Below, piece after piece: positions 8,467 to 16,735 of a DNA stretch of 51,677 bases. The DNA lies in contig NZ_VCMV01000042.1 of the NCBI RefSeq assembly GCF_008757455.1, positions 1 through 51,677 of the forward strand, given 5' to 3'. The notes beneath the pieces are model-generated. The model was not told where the DNA came from and searched no databases. It was given only the letters and a program-made list of their open reading frames with translations. Source of the stretch: Microvirga brassicacearum. GTDB lineage: Bacteria; Pseudomonadota; Alphaproteobacteria; Rhizobiales; Beijerinckiaceae. The translations under genes were made by a program, and so were the position numbers. The stretch's first letter is position 1, and each line of letters opens with the position of its first letter.

Positions 8467-10287
8467 TCAATCCGGCTTCGCGCTTCGCCGGCGTGGCAGC
8501 GGAACCACCTCGGCGGATTCCGCGCGCCCATCCTTCAACAGGCGCTCGACGACGACGAGCAGTTGCTCTCTGTTGTAGGGCTTCACGAGGACCTCGTTGT
8601 CCCGAAACCCGGGCGGAAGCGCCCGCCGGCCGTAGCCTGTCGCGAAGGCGAATGGAATTCCCTTCTGCCTCAACGCGGCGGCAATTTCGTCGACCGGGTC
8701 TCCGGCGAGATTCGCGTCCACGAGCGCCGCGTCAATTTCCATCTCGTGAATCAACCGCTTGGCGCTCTTGATGCTCCCGGCGGGGCCGATGACCTCGCAG
8801 CCCTCGGCGGCGAGTTGGGAACTGATCTCCATCGCGACGAGTGGTTCGTCCTCGACGAGCAATATCCGCTTGCCGCTTAGTTGGGCTCCGGTCGGCGGTG
8901 GCGCCACGACAATCTGCGGCGGCGCATGCGAGGTTGCGACGCCGCCCGCGAACTGGTGGTCGATATCCGCGAGGGGAAATCTGATCTCGCAGGTGATGCC
9001 CTCGGCGTCGTACCGGATGGCCGCATCACCGCCATTGGCTTCGAGCGTCCGTTCGATAAGGGTCGAGCCGAACCCTTGCGTGGTCGGGACGCTCAGGTTC
9101 GGGACGCCGCTCTCCTTCCATTCCAGAAAGAGCTCGCGGCCGCCATTTGTTTGCAGATTCCAGCTGATCGACAAGCGACCGTCAGGGACCGACAATCCGC
9201 CATATTTCCGGGCGTTCGTGGCCAGTTCATGCACCACCAGCGCGAGCTGCACGGCGGCCCGGGCGTCGAGCATGAGGAACGGTCCCGAGCTCGAGATGCG
9301 CAGATCGGTCGAGCCATCGAGCAGAACCTGCTCTCGCAGGATCTCCGATATGGGCGCTCCCTTCATCTTGCCCTGGACGAGAAGATCGTGCGCACGCGCC
9401 AACGCCTGGACGCGGCCATTGAAGCTCGAAACGAAGTCGCGCGGACTTGCGGCGCGACGGAGGGACTGGCTGGCGATCGCCTGGATGGTCGCCAGCGTGT
9501 TCTTCACGCGATGATTGAGTTCCTCGAAGAGGAGGGTCTGCAATTGCTCGGCCTGCTTCCTGTCGGTGACATCGCGGGCGACCTTTGAGGCGCCGACGAT
9601 GTTGCCCGCGCCATCGCGCAAGGGCGAAACGGTGAGGGAAATGTTGATGCGCCGGCCGTCCTTCGTCACACGCACCGTGTCGAAATGTTCGATGCGTTCG
9701 CCGCGCCTCAACCGGGCGATCAGTTCGCGTTCCTCGTCCTCGAGTTCCGCCGGAATGATGCGCAAGATCGACTGCCCGATCATCTCTTCCGGCTGGTATC
9801 CGAAGATTCGAGATGCGCCGCCATTCCAGGAGGTGATTCGACCATCCAGCGTCTTGCTGATGATCGCATCGTCCGAGCCCTCGACGATCGCCGCTAGCTG
9901 TGCCGAGTCGATGTGGCGCTTTTTGCGCTCGGCAATGTCAACCAGCAGGTTGATCGCGCCGATCACACGGCCGGATTCGTCCTTCAATGGTGTCGGATAA
10001 GGAATGAATGGCACAAAGCTGCCATCGGGCCGTTCGGCGGTGGCCTCGGCCCCACGGATCGGGCGCCCTTCGGTAATCGCGACTGCCATCGGGCATTCGT
10101 CGTGGGCCATCGGGCGGCCATCGGGCCAGAAGAGGCGCCAGGAACCACACCACCGGCTGCTTCCCAGCTCCGGCCGATGTCCCCACAGTTCAGCGGCAGC
10201 ATCGTTGTAAAAGGTGATACGTCCCTCGGCATCCGTCATGTAAACCGCGACAGGCAATGCCTCAAGCACGACGTTACTGCCGATCAT
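8467..10287 (-). CDS. Hybrid HWE-family histidine kinase: PAS-PAS-kinase-receiver
   Basis: The 606-residue cytoplasmic sensor has two PAS domains (residues about 5-118 and 128-245), a dimerisation/phosphoacceptor segment EELNHRVKNTLA with H259, an HWE-type ATPase domain with the N-box HELATNARKYG (N358), and a C-terminal receiver (ILLVEDEPLVAME, phospho-acceptor D524 in ALVDANLAG, K569). There is no membrane segment. Kinases of this class often feed the alphaproteobacterial general stress response. A GGAAC-N17-CGTT promoter lies 39-64 bases upstream of the start, so the gene is probably itself controlled by an EcfG sigma factor. PAS ligand unknown; no PhyR is in the window. Confidence 0.9.
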   Translation of the reverse strand: MIGSNVVLEALPVAVYMTDAEGRITFYNDAAAELWGHRPELGSSRWCGSWRLFWPDGRPMAHDECPMAVAITEGRPIRGAEATAERPDGSFVPFIPYPTPLKDESGRVIGAINLLVDIAERKKRHIDSAQLAAIVEGSDDAIISKTLDGRITSWNGGASRIFGYQPEEMIGQSILRIIPAELEDEERELIARLRRGERIEHFDTVRVTKDGRRINISLTVSPLRDGAGNIVGASKVARDVTDRKQAEQLQTLLFEELNHRVKNTLATIQAIASQSLRRAASPRDFVSSFNGRVQALARAHDLLVQGKMKGAPISEILREQVLLDGSTDLRISSSGPFLMLDARAAVQLALVVHELATNARKYGGLSVPDGRLSISWNLQTNGGRELFLEWKESGVPNLSVPTTQGFGSTLIERTLEANGGDAAIRYDAEGITCEIRFPLADIDHQFAGGVATSHAPPQIVVAPPPTGAQLSGKRILLVEDEPLVAMEISSQLAAEGCEVIGPAGSIKSAKRLIHEMEIDAALVDANLAGDPVDEIAAALRQKGIPFAFATGYGRRALPPGFRDNEVLVKPYNREQLLVVVERLLKDGRAESAEVVPLPRRRSAKPD

Positions 10288-10325
10288 GAAATCTTCCTGG
10301 GAGTTGTACTGGGCCTGAACCGCAC

Positions 10326-10351
10326 AACGCAGGAATTGCCCGTTGGGTTCC
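10326..10351 (-). promoter_or_regulatory. EcfG-type stress promoter upstream of the hybrid kinase
   Basis: On the minus strand GGAAC (10351-10347) and CGTT (10329-10326) are separated by exactly 17 bases, matching the EcfG/ECF15 consensus. The expected start of transcription would give a leader of about 30 bases before the kinase ATG at 10287. Confidence 0.7.
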
Positions 10352-10510
10352 GTTGGGAAATCAAAGAGGCCGGATATCCTGTTGACAAGTCACTGAAATC
10401 CCTTTGTGCGGGAGCAGCATACTCGTCGTCGGCGGCAGAGAATTCTCTCAGTATTCAGAAATTGTTCACGCAACGGAAGGCAGCATTTCCTCCAAACGAG
10501 AGGAGTGAAC

Positions 10511-10831
10511 ATGTTGAAACGATTGCTCTTGGCAGTTTCTCTTTTGGCCGGCGGAGCGGCGATTCACGCATCCACCGCGTCCGCAACCCCGGTGCGCGCG
10601 CCGCTAGCTCTTGCGGAAGCGCTCGATACGTCCGTGCAATATGCCCAATACTATTACGGGCCCCGCCGCCGATACGTCCCCCGCCGCTATTACGGGCCAC
10701 GTTATTACGGCCGCCGTTACGGGCGGCGCTATCCGGTCCGCCCCTACTACGCGCCGCGCCGCTACTATCCCGCCCGGCCGTATTACGGCGTGCGGCCCTA
10801 TTACCGGCGTCCGGTCTATTACTACTACTAG
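10511..10831 (+). CDS. Secreted Tyr/Arg/Pro-rich repeat protein
   Basis: This 106-residue protein has a Sec signal (LKRLLLAVSLLAGGAAI, cleavage near ASTASA). After residue 45 it is built almost entirely of Tyr, Arg, Pro and Gly in short repeats such as RRYYGPRYYGRRYG and RPYYAPRRYYPARP, ending YYYY. Similar small exported proteins are common in Methylobacterium/Bradyrhizobium-type genomes but have no known function. The extreme bias would suit binding to polyanions or the cell wall. RBS GAGGAG lies seven bases before the ATG. Confidence 0.72.
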   Translation: MLKRLLLAVSLLAGGAAIHASTASATPVRAPLALAEALDTSVQYAQYYYGPRRRYVPRRYYGPRYYGRRYGRRYPVRPYYAPRRYYPARPYYGVRPYYRRPVYYYY

Positions 10832-10843
10832 GACCCCGTGACA

Positions 10844-10880
10844 CGATTGCGCCGCGCCCGACCGAGGCGCGGCGCAATCG
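10844..10880. terminator. Long GC-rich hairpin after the Tyr-rich gene
   Basis: A perfect 15-bp stem (10844-10858 with 10866-10880) closes a 7-base loop 13 bases after the stop. No T-run follows, so it is either a Rho-independent-like terminator lacking the tail or an RNA-stabilising hairpin. Confidence 0.5.
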
Positions 10881-10956
10881 CGTCCGGATGACCGACGACA
10901 AGGGTGTTGGCGGCGCTGACGCGATCGCCTAAAACCCAGCTCCACGGAGCAGCTAC

Positions 10957-11184
10957 GTGTCTCAGGAAATCTACCGAATCGAAACCGTCGCTCCCGAGGC
11001 GGAAGGCGGCGGCCTCATCCGTCGGCGGATGGTCAGGGCGGATTCCTTCGACGCCGCAAAATCCGTGGCGCAGCGGATTTTTGCCCTCGCAAGGAGGCCT
11101 CACGCGGCCGGCCCCGAGGTCGCGATGGTGCGGGTCCTGAACGGAGCAGGCTACGAGCTGTTTTCGATTTCGATCGACGACTAG
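10957..11184 (+). CDS. Small hypothetical protein
   Basis: This 75-residue soluble protein starts at GTG, with ACGGAG seven bases upstream. The pattern IYRIETV...RADSFDAAKSVAQRIFALA...VLNGAGYELFSISID suggests a compact alpha/beta fold. I do not recognise a family. It has no Cys, signal or membrane segment and stands alone between hairpin 10844-10880 and the convergent small membrane-protein gene. Confidence 0.6.
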   Translation: MSQEIYRIETVAPEAEGGGLIRRRMVRADSFDAAKSVAQRIFALARRPHAAGPEVAMVRVLNGAGYELFSISIDD

Positions 11185-11207
11185 CGTCACAACCGGACAG
11201 CTAAGGC

Positions 11208-11612
11208 CTAGATCCGCCGATCGGGCACGACGACCGGCGCGTCCGCGCCGGCCTCCATCCTCGCCTCTCTCGGTTGCCGCGGCGCGAGCGTCACCGGCAC
11301 GTTGGTGTTCGCGGGCGTCAGGCGTTTCTCCAGGGCGGCGATCTGACGCGTCAGGGCGTCGATGCTCGCCTTGAGCGCAAGCACATCCGCCGCATCCGGG
11401 ATGGTCGAGGACGCGGCGACCGCGTGGGTCGACGGGCCCAGAACAGGCTCCCGGCGTGCGCCATCGGGTTCGCGATGAACCGGAATGTCGTCGCGGGCGC
11501 GGGCGGGTGACCGGAACAGGCTGCGGATCGCGCGCCAAACGAGCCAGAGAACGCAGGCCGCCACGAACATCATGGCGGCTATCGGCGCAAAATCGGTCAT
11601 CAGGTCAGTCAT
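11208..11612 (-). CDS. Small membrane-anchored protein with coiled-coil
   Basis: This 134-residue protein has one N-terminal transmembrane segment (IAAMMFVAACVLWLVWRAI), a basic/Pro-rich linker, then a short coiled coil (VLALKASIDALTRQIAALEKRL) and a polar tail. This layout resembles envelope-stress or phage-shock-type small proteins, but no family is recognisable. The ATG at 11612 has AAGGAG six bases upstream; an ATG at 11618 abuts the same RBS and is less likely. Confidence 0.6.
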   Translation of the reverse strand: MTDLMTDFAPIAAMMFVAACVLWLVWRAIRSLFRSPARARDDIPVHREPDGARREPVLGPSTHAVAASSTIPDAADVLALKASIDALTRQIAALEKRLTPANTNVPVTLAPRQPREARMEAGADAPVVVPDRRI

Positions 11613-11857
11613 GAACATCTCCTTGTGCGCCTGGGCTAGACAGGGAGTGTGGTGACTTTGCGGTAGACCGATCGCGGTTTCACGCGGAGGCGATGCCGAG
11701 CGCGCGTTGAAACGGCCGACCTTGGCGGTTGGCCTCGTGCTATCTCCAACGACCTTGCGTTCAAATCCCCACCCGACCACTTCAGGAGAAGGAAGCGAGC
11801 GGTTTCACGGACCGCCCGTTATGATCTTGGCCTCAAATGGAACGTGTCGGAGACGGA

Positions 11858-12298
11858 ATGTCGGCTCGGGATCACCATCACCTGGAACGCTTCGTTGCCG
11901 CGCAGGAGCCCATCTTCGATGCTGCGATGGCCGAACTGAAGGCCGGCCGCAAACGAACGCACTGGATGTGGTTCGTTTTCCCGCAAATGCGCGGCCTCGG
12001 GTCTTCACCCACTTCTCAGTTTTACGGGATTGCCTCCCTCGACGAGGCGCGCGCGTTTTTGAGCCACCCGGTGCTTGGACCCAGGCTCACACTGTGCACC
12101 GAGGCGGTGCTGGACCACCGTGAGCGCTCTCTGCGCGAGATCTTCGGTTCACCCGACGACGTGAAATTCGTATCGTCGATGACGTTGTTCGCGCTCGCCG
12201 AGCCCGACAAGGCAAGTCCGTTCCGGCTGGCGCTCGAGCACTGGTCGGAAGGTCTCATGGACCCGCGAACGCTGGCGCTTGTGGGAGAGCCTCCATAG
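11858..12298 (+). CDS. DUF1810 family protein
   Basis: This 146-residue soluble protein shows the DUF1810 signature: LERFVAAQEPIFDAAMAEL, the invariant HWMWFVFPQMRGLG, then FYGIASLDEARAFLSHPVLG and SSMTLFALAEPD. Members are widespread, compact and helical, and have no established biochemical role; some eukaryotic relatives are calpastatin-labelled by annotation carry-over. I prefer the ATG at 11858 for its GGAG; an ATG seven codons upstream is also in frame. Confidence 0.87.
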   Translation: MSARDHHHLERFVAAQEPIFDAAMAELKAGRKRTHWMWFVFPQMRGLGSSPTSQFYGIASLDEARAFLSHPVLGPRLTLCTEAVLDHRERSLREIFGSPDDVKFVSSMTLFALAEPDKASPFRLALEHWSEGLMDPRTLALVGEPP

Positions 12299-12373
12299 AC
12301 GACGAAAGTCGCTCGTGGGCCTGGACGATGATGCGCCGGGGCTTCCCGCCGGCACCGACCGGCTGATTAAAAG

Positions 12374-12787
12374 TCAGCTGCTCTTATTCGCCGGGGGAGG
12401 AGCCTCAAGGAACTGAGGGGCGGGTCCGCCAATGTGATCCCATGGTGCTTTGGAGCCAACGAAGAGATGCATCTCGATTGCGACGCCCGGATCACCATCG
12501 ACGCTGCCGAGCGTCACTCCATGCACCGCGTCGCCGGCGACACCACACAATGTGGTCCCACAGGTCTTGCAGAAGCACAAACCCCAACCCGGCATCGTCT
12601 CATAAAAGGTGAGATTGTCTTCGCCCCGGAGCCAGGAGAACGAACCTGGCACAACTTCAGCGTAGGCAGAGCCCGCTCCGCTAAAGGTCTTTCTGCAGCG
12701 AGAGCAATGGCAACTGCGCCCTGGCCCGAGCGGTGAGGCGATCTGGTACTGCACTGCTCCGCATCCGCAGCCGCCTGTCAAAGTCAT
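12374..12787 (-). CDS. GFA / CENP-V domain zinc protein
   Basis: The 137-residue protein is a single GFA domain. Zinc-binding cysteines are in GGCGCGAVQY (residues 6-13), CHCSRCRK (about 26-32) and FCKTCGTTLCG (about 73-81). The family was named from glutathione-dependent formaldehyde-activating enzyme, but most members have unproven function, so a formaldehyde role is not implied. It stands alone, with no methylotrophy genes nearby. Confidence 0.88.
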   Translation of the reverse strand: MTLTGGCGCGAVQYQIASPLGPGRSCHCSRCRKTFSGAGSAYAEVVPGSFSWLRGEDNLTFYETMPGWGLCFCKTCGTTLCGVAGDAVHGVTLGSVDGDPGVAIEMHLFVGSKAPWDHIGGPAPQFLEAPPPANKSS

Positions 12788-13005
12788 GATCGGTCCTGCT
12801 CAGTCTCGGCGCCGCGCCTGCATCAGAAAGCTTTCCTGACCCCTCGCAAGCTTGGCCTAATTCGTCAATGCCGTCTCGGGAGAGGCGGGCGGAAAGCTTA
12901 GGCCAGCGCCTCCCGTCCTCAATCGCTCCTTGTGCCGAAAAGCGATGCCCGCCGCGGCAGGGACAGGGAACATTCCGCTCAGTCATCGACGGAGAGGATG
13001 AACAA

Positions 13006-13081
13006 TGGTGCCGGTTGCGGGACTCGAACTCGCGACCTACCGCTTACAAGGCGGTTGCTCTACCAACTGAGCTAAACCGGC
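13006..13081 (-). tRNA. tRNA-Thr(UGU)
   Basis: The 76-base gene folds as a full cloverleaf. The 7-bp acceptor stem GCCGGTT/AACCGGC is followed by encoded ACCA. The anticodon stem ACCGC/GCGGT closes the loop CTTGTAA with anticodon TGT, and the T-loop GTTCGAGTC is intact. Confidence 0.96.
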
Positions 13082-13225
13082 ATCCCTCGTCATCAGCCGC
13101 TCAGGTAGCAGCGGGCAGAGGCCGGCGCAAGTTCCCCTGCGTCGTAAAAAACATAGTGCGACAACGCACCGAAACGATCTGACCTCCATGGGATTGTCGT
13201 TCGAACGACATCCCGGAGTTTGATC

Positions 13226-13501
13226 ATGACAAGGCATGCCCGCGACGTCCCACTCACCTTGGCCGCCATGGCCGTGGCGCTGACGCTCGGAGCCACGCCG
13301 AGCTCCGCTGCTGCGGCCGGCAGAACGGGTCAGGAGGAGCGCTCCCGACCGTTTATCCCGTCGACCGCCATGGCGGCTCAGGATGTGGAGACCCATCCGG
13401 CGATGGAAATCGACGATGGGAAGAATTGCGGCCAGTCGCGCAAGCGTCTTTTCGTCGAAGGCGAGGGCTGGATCGTCCGGCGCGTCACGACCTGCTATTG
13501 A
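13226..13501 (+). CDS. Small exported protein
   Basis: This 91-residue protein has a Sec signal (PLTLAAMAVALTLGA, cleavage near SSAAAA). The mature part of about 60 residues has two cysteines (GKNCGQ and the penultimate residue), consistent with one disulfide, and a WIVRRVTTCY tail. Family unknown. It converges on the MHS transporter gene, with a strong bidirectional terminator between. Confidence 0.65.
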   Translation: MTRHARDVPLTLAAMAVALTLGATPSSAAAAGRTGQEERSRPFIPSTAMAAQDVETHPAMEIDDGKNCGQSRKRLFVEGEGWIVRRVTTCY

Positions 13502-13520
13502 GCCGCGCGCGAACAAGAAA

Positions 13521-13545
13521 AAGCCCCGCCTTGCCGGCGGGGCTT
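13521..13545. terminator. Bidirectional Rho-independent terminator
   Basis: A 10-bp stem (13521-13530 with 13536-13545) and 5-base loop lie between two convergent genes. Ts follow on the plus side and a T-rich run follows on the minus side. Confidence 0.85.
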
Positions 13546-13593
13546 TTCAGTTTCAGGACGCGACCGCGAAGGCCGCGCCCGGAGGTCTAAAAC

Positions 13594-15270
13594 CTATTCG
13601 TCGTAAGTGAAGATATCGCGGTTCCTGGTCTCCGGCAGGAAAAGCAGACCGATCACGAAGGTCATCAACGCGACGATGATCGGGTACCAGAGGCCCGCGA
13701 AGATGTTGCCGCTTGCCGCCACGATCGCGAAGGCCGTCGGAGGCAGGAAGCCGCCGAACCAACCGTTGCCGATGTGATAGGGCAGCGACATGCCGGTGTA
13801 GCGGATGCGGGTCGGGAACAACTCGACCAGCAGTGCGGCGATCGGCCCGTACACCATCGTCACGAAGAGGACGAGGATGAACAGGAGGCCGATGAGCTTC
13901 AGCGTCCGTGCGTCGGTCAACACGCCGCCGACCGTCGGTTGCTTCACGATCGAAGCGTCGCCGGCCTTCGGGTAGCCCGCCGCCTGCGCCGCCGCGACGA
14001 TCGCCGCACCGGTATTGTCGGTCGTCGGCACATCGACGCCGTTGACCTTGGCGACGAACGGTGAGCCTGCCGGTCCCGCCATGAGCTCGTAGTGGATCGA
14101 GCTGTTGGCGAGGGTACGGCGAGCCACGTCGCAAGGCCGTGTGAAGGTTCGCACGCCGACAGGATCGAAGAGTGCGCCGCAATTGGCAGGATCGGACGTG
14201 AGTTCGACCTTCACCTGTTCGGTTGCGGCGATGAGCTTCGGATTGGCTTCCTGCGCGATCATCTTGAACAGCGGGAAGTAGGTGATGGCCGCGATCAGGC
14301 AGCCGGCAAGGAGAATGCTCTTGCGGCCGATTTTGTCCGAGAGCCAGCCGAACAGGATGAAGAACGGCGTACCGATCAGAAGCCCGAACGCGATTAGCAG
14401 GTTGGCGGTCGTCCCGTCCACCTTGAGCGTCTGCGTCAGGAAGAACAGCGCGTAGAACTGCCCCGTATACCAGACCACCGCCTGGCCGGCCGTGCCGCCG
14501 AAGAGGGCGATGAGGGCGATCTTGGCGTTGTCCCAGCGACCGAATGCTTCCGTGAGCGGAGCCTTCGAACGGGTTCCCTCTTCCTTCATCTTTACGAAGG
14601 CCGGGGATTCGTTGAGCTGCAGACGGATCCAGATCGAGAAGCCCAGGAGGATGATCGACAGCAGGAACGGAATACGCCAGCCCCATTCAGCAAAGGCTTC
14701 CGGGGACATGCTGAGGCGCAGGCCCAGGATGACGATCAGCGACAGGAACAGGCCGACCGTCGCGGTGGTCTGGATCCACGAGGTGTAGAACCCACGCCGG
14801 CCCTGCGGCGAATGCTCCGCCACGTAGGTCGCGGCACCACCATATTCGCCGCCGAGCGCCAGCCCCTGGAGGAGGCGGCAGATGATGAAGATGGTCGGCG
14901 CGGCATAGCCGATCGTGGCATATCCGGGCAGGAGGCCGACCACGAAGGTGGCAAGACCCATGATCGTCATGGTGACGAGAAAGGTGTATTTGCGCCCGAT
15001 GAGATCGCCCAGGCGTCCGAAGAAGAGCGCGCCGAACGGCCGCACCGCGAAGCCCGCCGCGAAGCCGAACAGGACGAAGATGAACTTGGCGGTCTCGTTG
15101 GTGCCGGGAACGAAGTTCTGGCTGATGTTCACCGCGAGCGAGCCCGCGAGATAGAAATCGTACCATTCGAAGACGGTGCCGGCGGAGGAGGCGATAATGA
15201 CCTTCCTCTCCTCCTTCGTCATCGGACGGGCTTTTTCACCCGATCGAGGTGATGCGGTAGCTGTTGCCAT
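13594..15270 (-). CDS. MHS-family (metabolite:H+ symporter) MFS transporter with a large external loop
   Basis: The 558-residue permease opens with the MHS hallmark AGTVFEWYDFYLAG, then GRLGDLIGRK between TM2 and TM3, RLLQGLALGGEYGGAA and the TM5 region. The second half has GWLSDKIGRK and a final LFLPETRNRDI. Relatives carry dicarboxylates, 2-oxoglutarate, shikimate or osmolytes with protons. Unlike the usual 430-residue MHS protein, about 115 residues are inserted (roughly 13900-14260) after TM8, including two cysteines (PANCGALF and TRPCDVA) that could form an extracytoplasmic disulfide. The ATG at 15270 is preceded by GGAAGGAAA. Confidence 0.9.
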   Translation of the reverse strand: MATATASPRSGEKARPMTKEERKVIIASSAGTVFEWYDFYLAGSLAVNISQNFVPGTNETAKFIFVLFGFAAGFAVRPFGALFFGRLGDLIGRKYTFLVTMTIMGLATFVVGLLPGYATIGYAAPTIFIICRLLQGLALGGEYGGAATYVAEHSPQGRRGFYTSWIQTTATVGLFLSLIVILGLRLSMSPEAFAEWGWRIPFLLSIILLGFSIWIRLQLNESPAFVKMKEEGTRSKAPLTEAFGRWDNAKIALIALFGGTAGQAVVWYTGQFYALFFLTQTLKVDGTTANLLIAFGLLIGTPFFILFGWLSDKIGRKSILLAGCLIAAITYFPLFKMIAQEANPKLIAATEQVKVELTSDPANCGALFDPVGVRTFTRPCDVARRTLANSSIHYELMAGPAGSPFVAKVNGVDVPTTDNTGAAIVAAAQAAGYPKAGDASIVKQPTVGGVLTDARTLKLIGLLFILVLFVTMVYGPIAALLVELFPTRIRYTGMSLPYHIGNGWFGGFLPPTAFAIVAASGNIFAGLWYPIIVALMTFVIGLLFLPETRNRDIFTYDE

Positions 15271-15516
15271 AGCGTTTCCTTCCAATATCCGGTGATGCCC
15301 GTATGCCGGGTTCTTGCCGTTGGGCGATTGACCGCCCGGGCTGAAAGTCTTCCCGTTGCCTTGCGACAACTAAAGAATCCCTTGCTGGAAACGCTAACGA
15401 GGACTGGCTTTCCTTCAATTCTCAATTGGTAGTTTCGACTTCCGTCTAACAGAGGCCGACCGGACCGATATTTGCTTTCGAAATCAGCTATTTACGTCTC
15501 TCGCAATGGCGACGCT

Positions 15517-16332
15517 CTATTTGCCCGAGACGGCTTTAGTCACAGCAAAAAGCGAAATCGCTGCGGCATTCGACACGTTGAGGCTTTTGATGGCGCCCGG
15601 CATGTCGAGGCGGCCGATGGCATCGCAGCAATCGCGGGTGCGCTGGCGCAAGCCCTTGCCCTCGGAGCCGAGAACAAGGACGACGGGCTGGCGCAGGGGG
15701 ATTTCGTCGAGGGGCAGGTCGCCTGACGAATCGAGCCCGATGCGCTGGAACCCTTCCTTGCCGAGCGCCACCAGGGTGTCGGAGAGATTGCGCACGACCA
15801 TGAAGGGCACGTGTTCGAGCCCGCCGGATGCCGATTTGGCGAGCACGCCCGTGGCGGCCGGGGAATGGCGCGCGGTCGTGATGATGGCTTCCACCCCGAA
15901 GGCTGCGGCGGTGCGCACGATGGCGCCCACATTGTGAGGGTCGGTGATCTGGTCGAGCGCCAGAACGACGCGCGTTCCGCTCAGCGTCTCGGGCGTCGGC
16001 GAGGGCAGGGGATCGGCTTCGAGATAGAGGCCCTGGTGGACGGCATCGGGCTCGACCAGGCGGTTGATCTCGTCGGGCCGCACGATCTCGGGCTCGATCG
16101 GCAACGGCGCGTCGAGTTCCTCGGCGAGGCGGCGGGCCGAATTCTCCGTCGCGAGCAGGCGCCTGAAGCCGCGCTTGCCGTTTCGCAGGGCCTCCGCCAC
16201 CGGATGCCAGCCGTAGAGGACGATCACGTCGGGATCGCCGAACTGCCGCCGGGGCTGGTTCTCACGGCGTCCCGGCCGCCCCGTCGAACGCTGGAATCGG
16301 GGTTTGCGGGGGGTGGAGGGACGATCGCTCAT
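15517..16332 (-). CDS. rlmB: 23S rRNA (guanosine-2251-2'-O)-methyltransferase
   Basis: This is a 272-residue SPOUT enzyme. A basic, disordered N-terminus (SDRPSTPRKPRFQ) precedes VIVLYGWHPVAEAL, the L30e-like RNA-binding part. The catalytic knot follows: LDQITDPHNVGAIVRTAAAFG, LVLGSEGKGLRQ and SLNVSNAAAISLF. RlmB methylates the P-loop of 23S rRNA in the large subunit. The position beside tRNA-Tyr and tRNA-Gly is common in alphaproteobacterial chromosomes. I chose the ATG at 16332; the ribosome-binding site is weak. Confidence 0.9.
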   Translation of the reverse strand: MSDRPSTPRKPRFQRSTGRPGRRENQPRRQFGDPDVIVLYGWHPVAEALRNGKRGFRRLLATENSARRLAEELDAPLPIEPEIVRPDEINRLVEPDAVHQGLYLEADPLPSPTPETLSGTRVVLALDQITDPHNVGAIVRTAAAFGVEAIITTARHSPAATGVLAKSASGGLEHVPFMVVRNLSDTLVALGKEGFQRIGLDSSGDLPLDEIPLRQPVVLVLGSEGKGLRQRTRDCCDAIGRLDMPGAIKSLNVSNAAAISLFAVTKAVSGK

Positions 16333-16417
16333 GGTGGGGTTCTCGTGGTGATGCCGCGGTGCACATAGCACAGGACTCAGGCGTTCACGACCAGAGTGTT
16401 TTCATCACGCTTTGGTG

Positions 16418-16447
16418 TTGACACGGGCGGGCGTGCCAACCATAAGA
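16418..16447 (+). promoter_or_regulatory. Sigma-70-type promoter of the tRNA-Tyr/tRNA-Gly unit
   Basis: Perfect TTGACA (16418-16423), 18-base spacer, ATAAGA (16442-16447), ending 47 bases before the tRNA-Tyr 5' end. Confidence 0.65.
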
Positions 16448-16494
16448 GCGCCCACTGAAACGGCCTGAAGCGCATAGCCGATGGTTGGGTTCAT

Positions 16495-16579
16495 GGGGGA
16501 ATGTCCCGAGCGGCAAAGGGGGCGGACTGTAAATCCGCTGGCTACGCCTTCGTAGGTTCGAGTCCTACTTCCCCCACCA
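16495..16579 (+). tRNA. tRNA-Tyr(GUA)
   Basis: The 85-base class II tRNA has acceptor stem GGGGGAA/TTCCCCC with encoded ACCA, anticodon GTA at 16529-16531, a long variable arm (GGCTACGCCTTCG region) and an intact T-loop GTTCGAGTC. Confidence 0.96.
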
Positions 16580-16598
16580 CCCGAACTCGAAGACTTCC

Positions 16599-16672
16599 GC
16601 GGGTGTAGCTCAATGGTAGAGCAGCAGCCTTCCAAGCTGAATACGAGGGTTCGATTCCCTTCACCCGCTCCA
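16599..16672 (+). tRNA. tRNA-Gly(UCC)
   Basis: The 74-base tRNA has acceptor stem GCGGGTG/CACCCGC with encoded TCCA, loop CTTCCAA with anticodon TCC, and T-loop GTTCGATTC. It is 19 bases after tRNA-Tyr and is probably co-transcribed. An integrase remnant starts about 60 bases downstream, so its 3' end may have served as an integration site. Confidence 0.96.
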
Positions 16673-16735
16673 ATCCTTTCCCTTTGTCACTCCGCCTTAT
16701 CCCCTTGCATCTAGCTTGAAACCTCAAGCAGCGCA

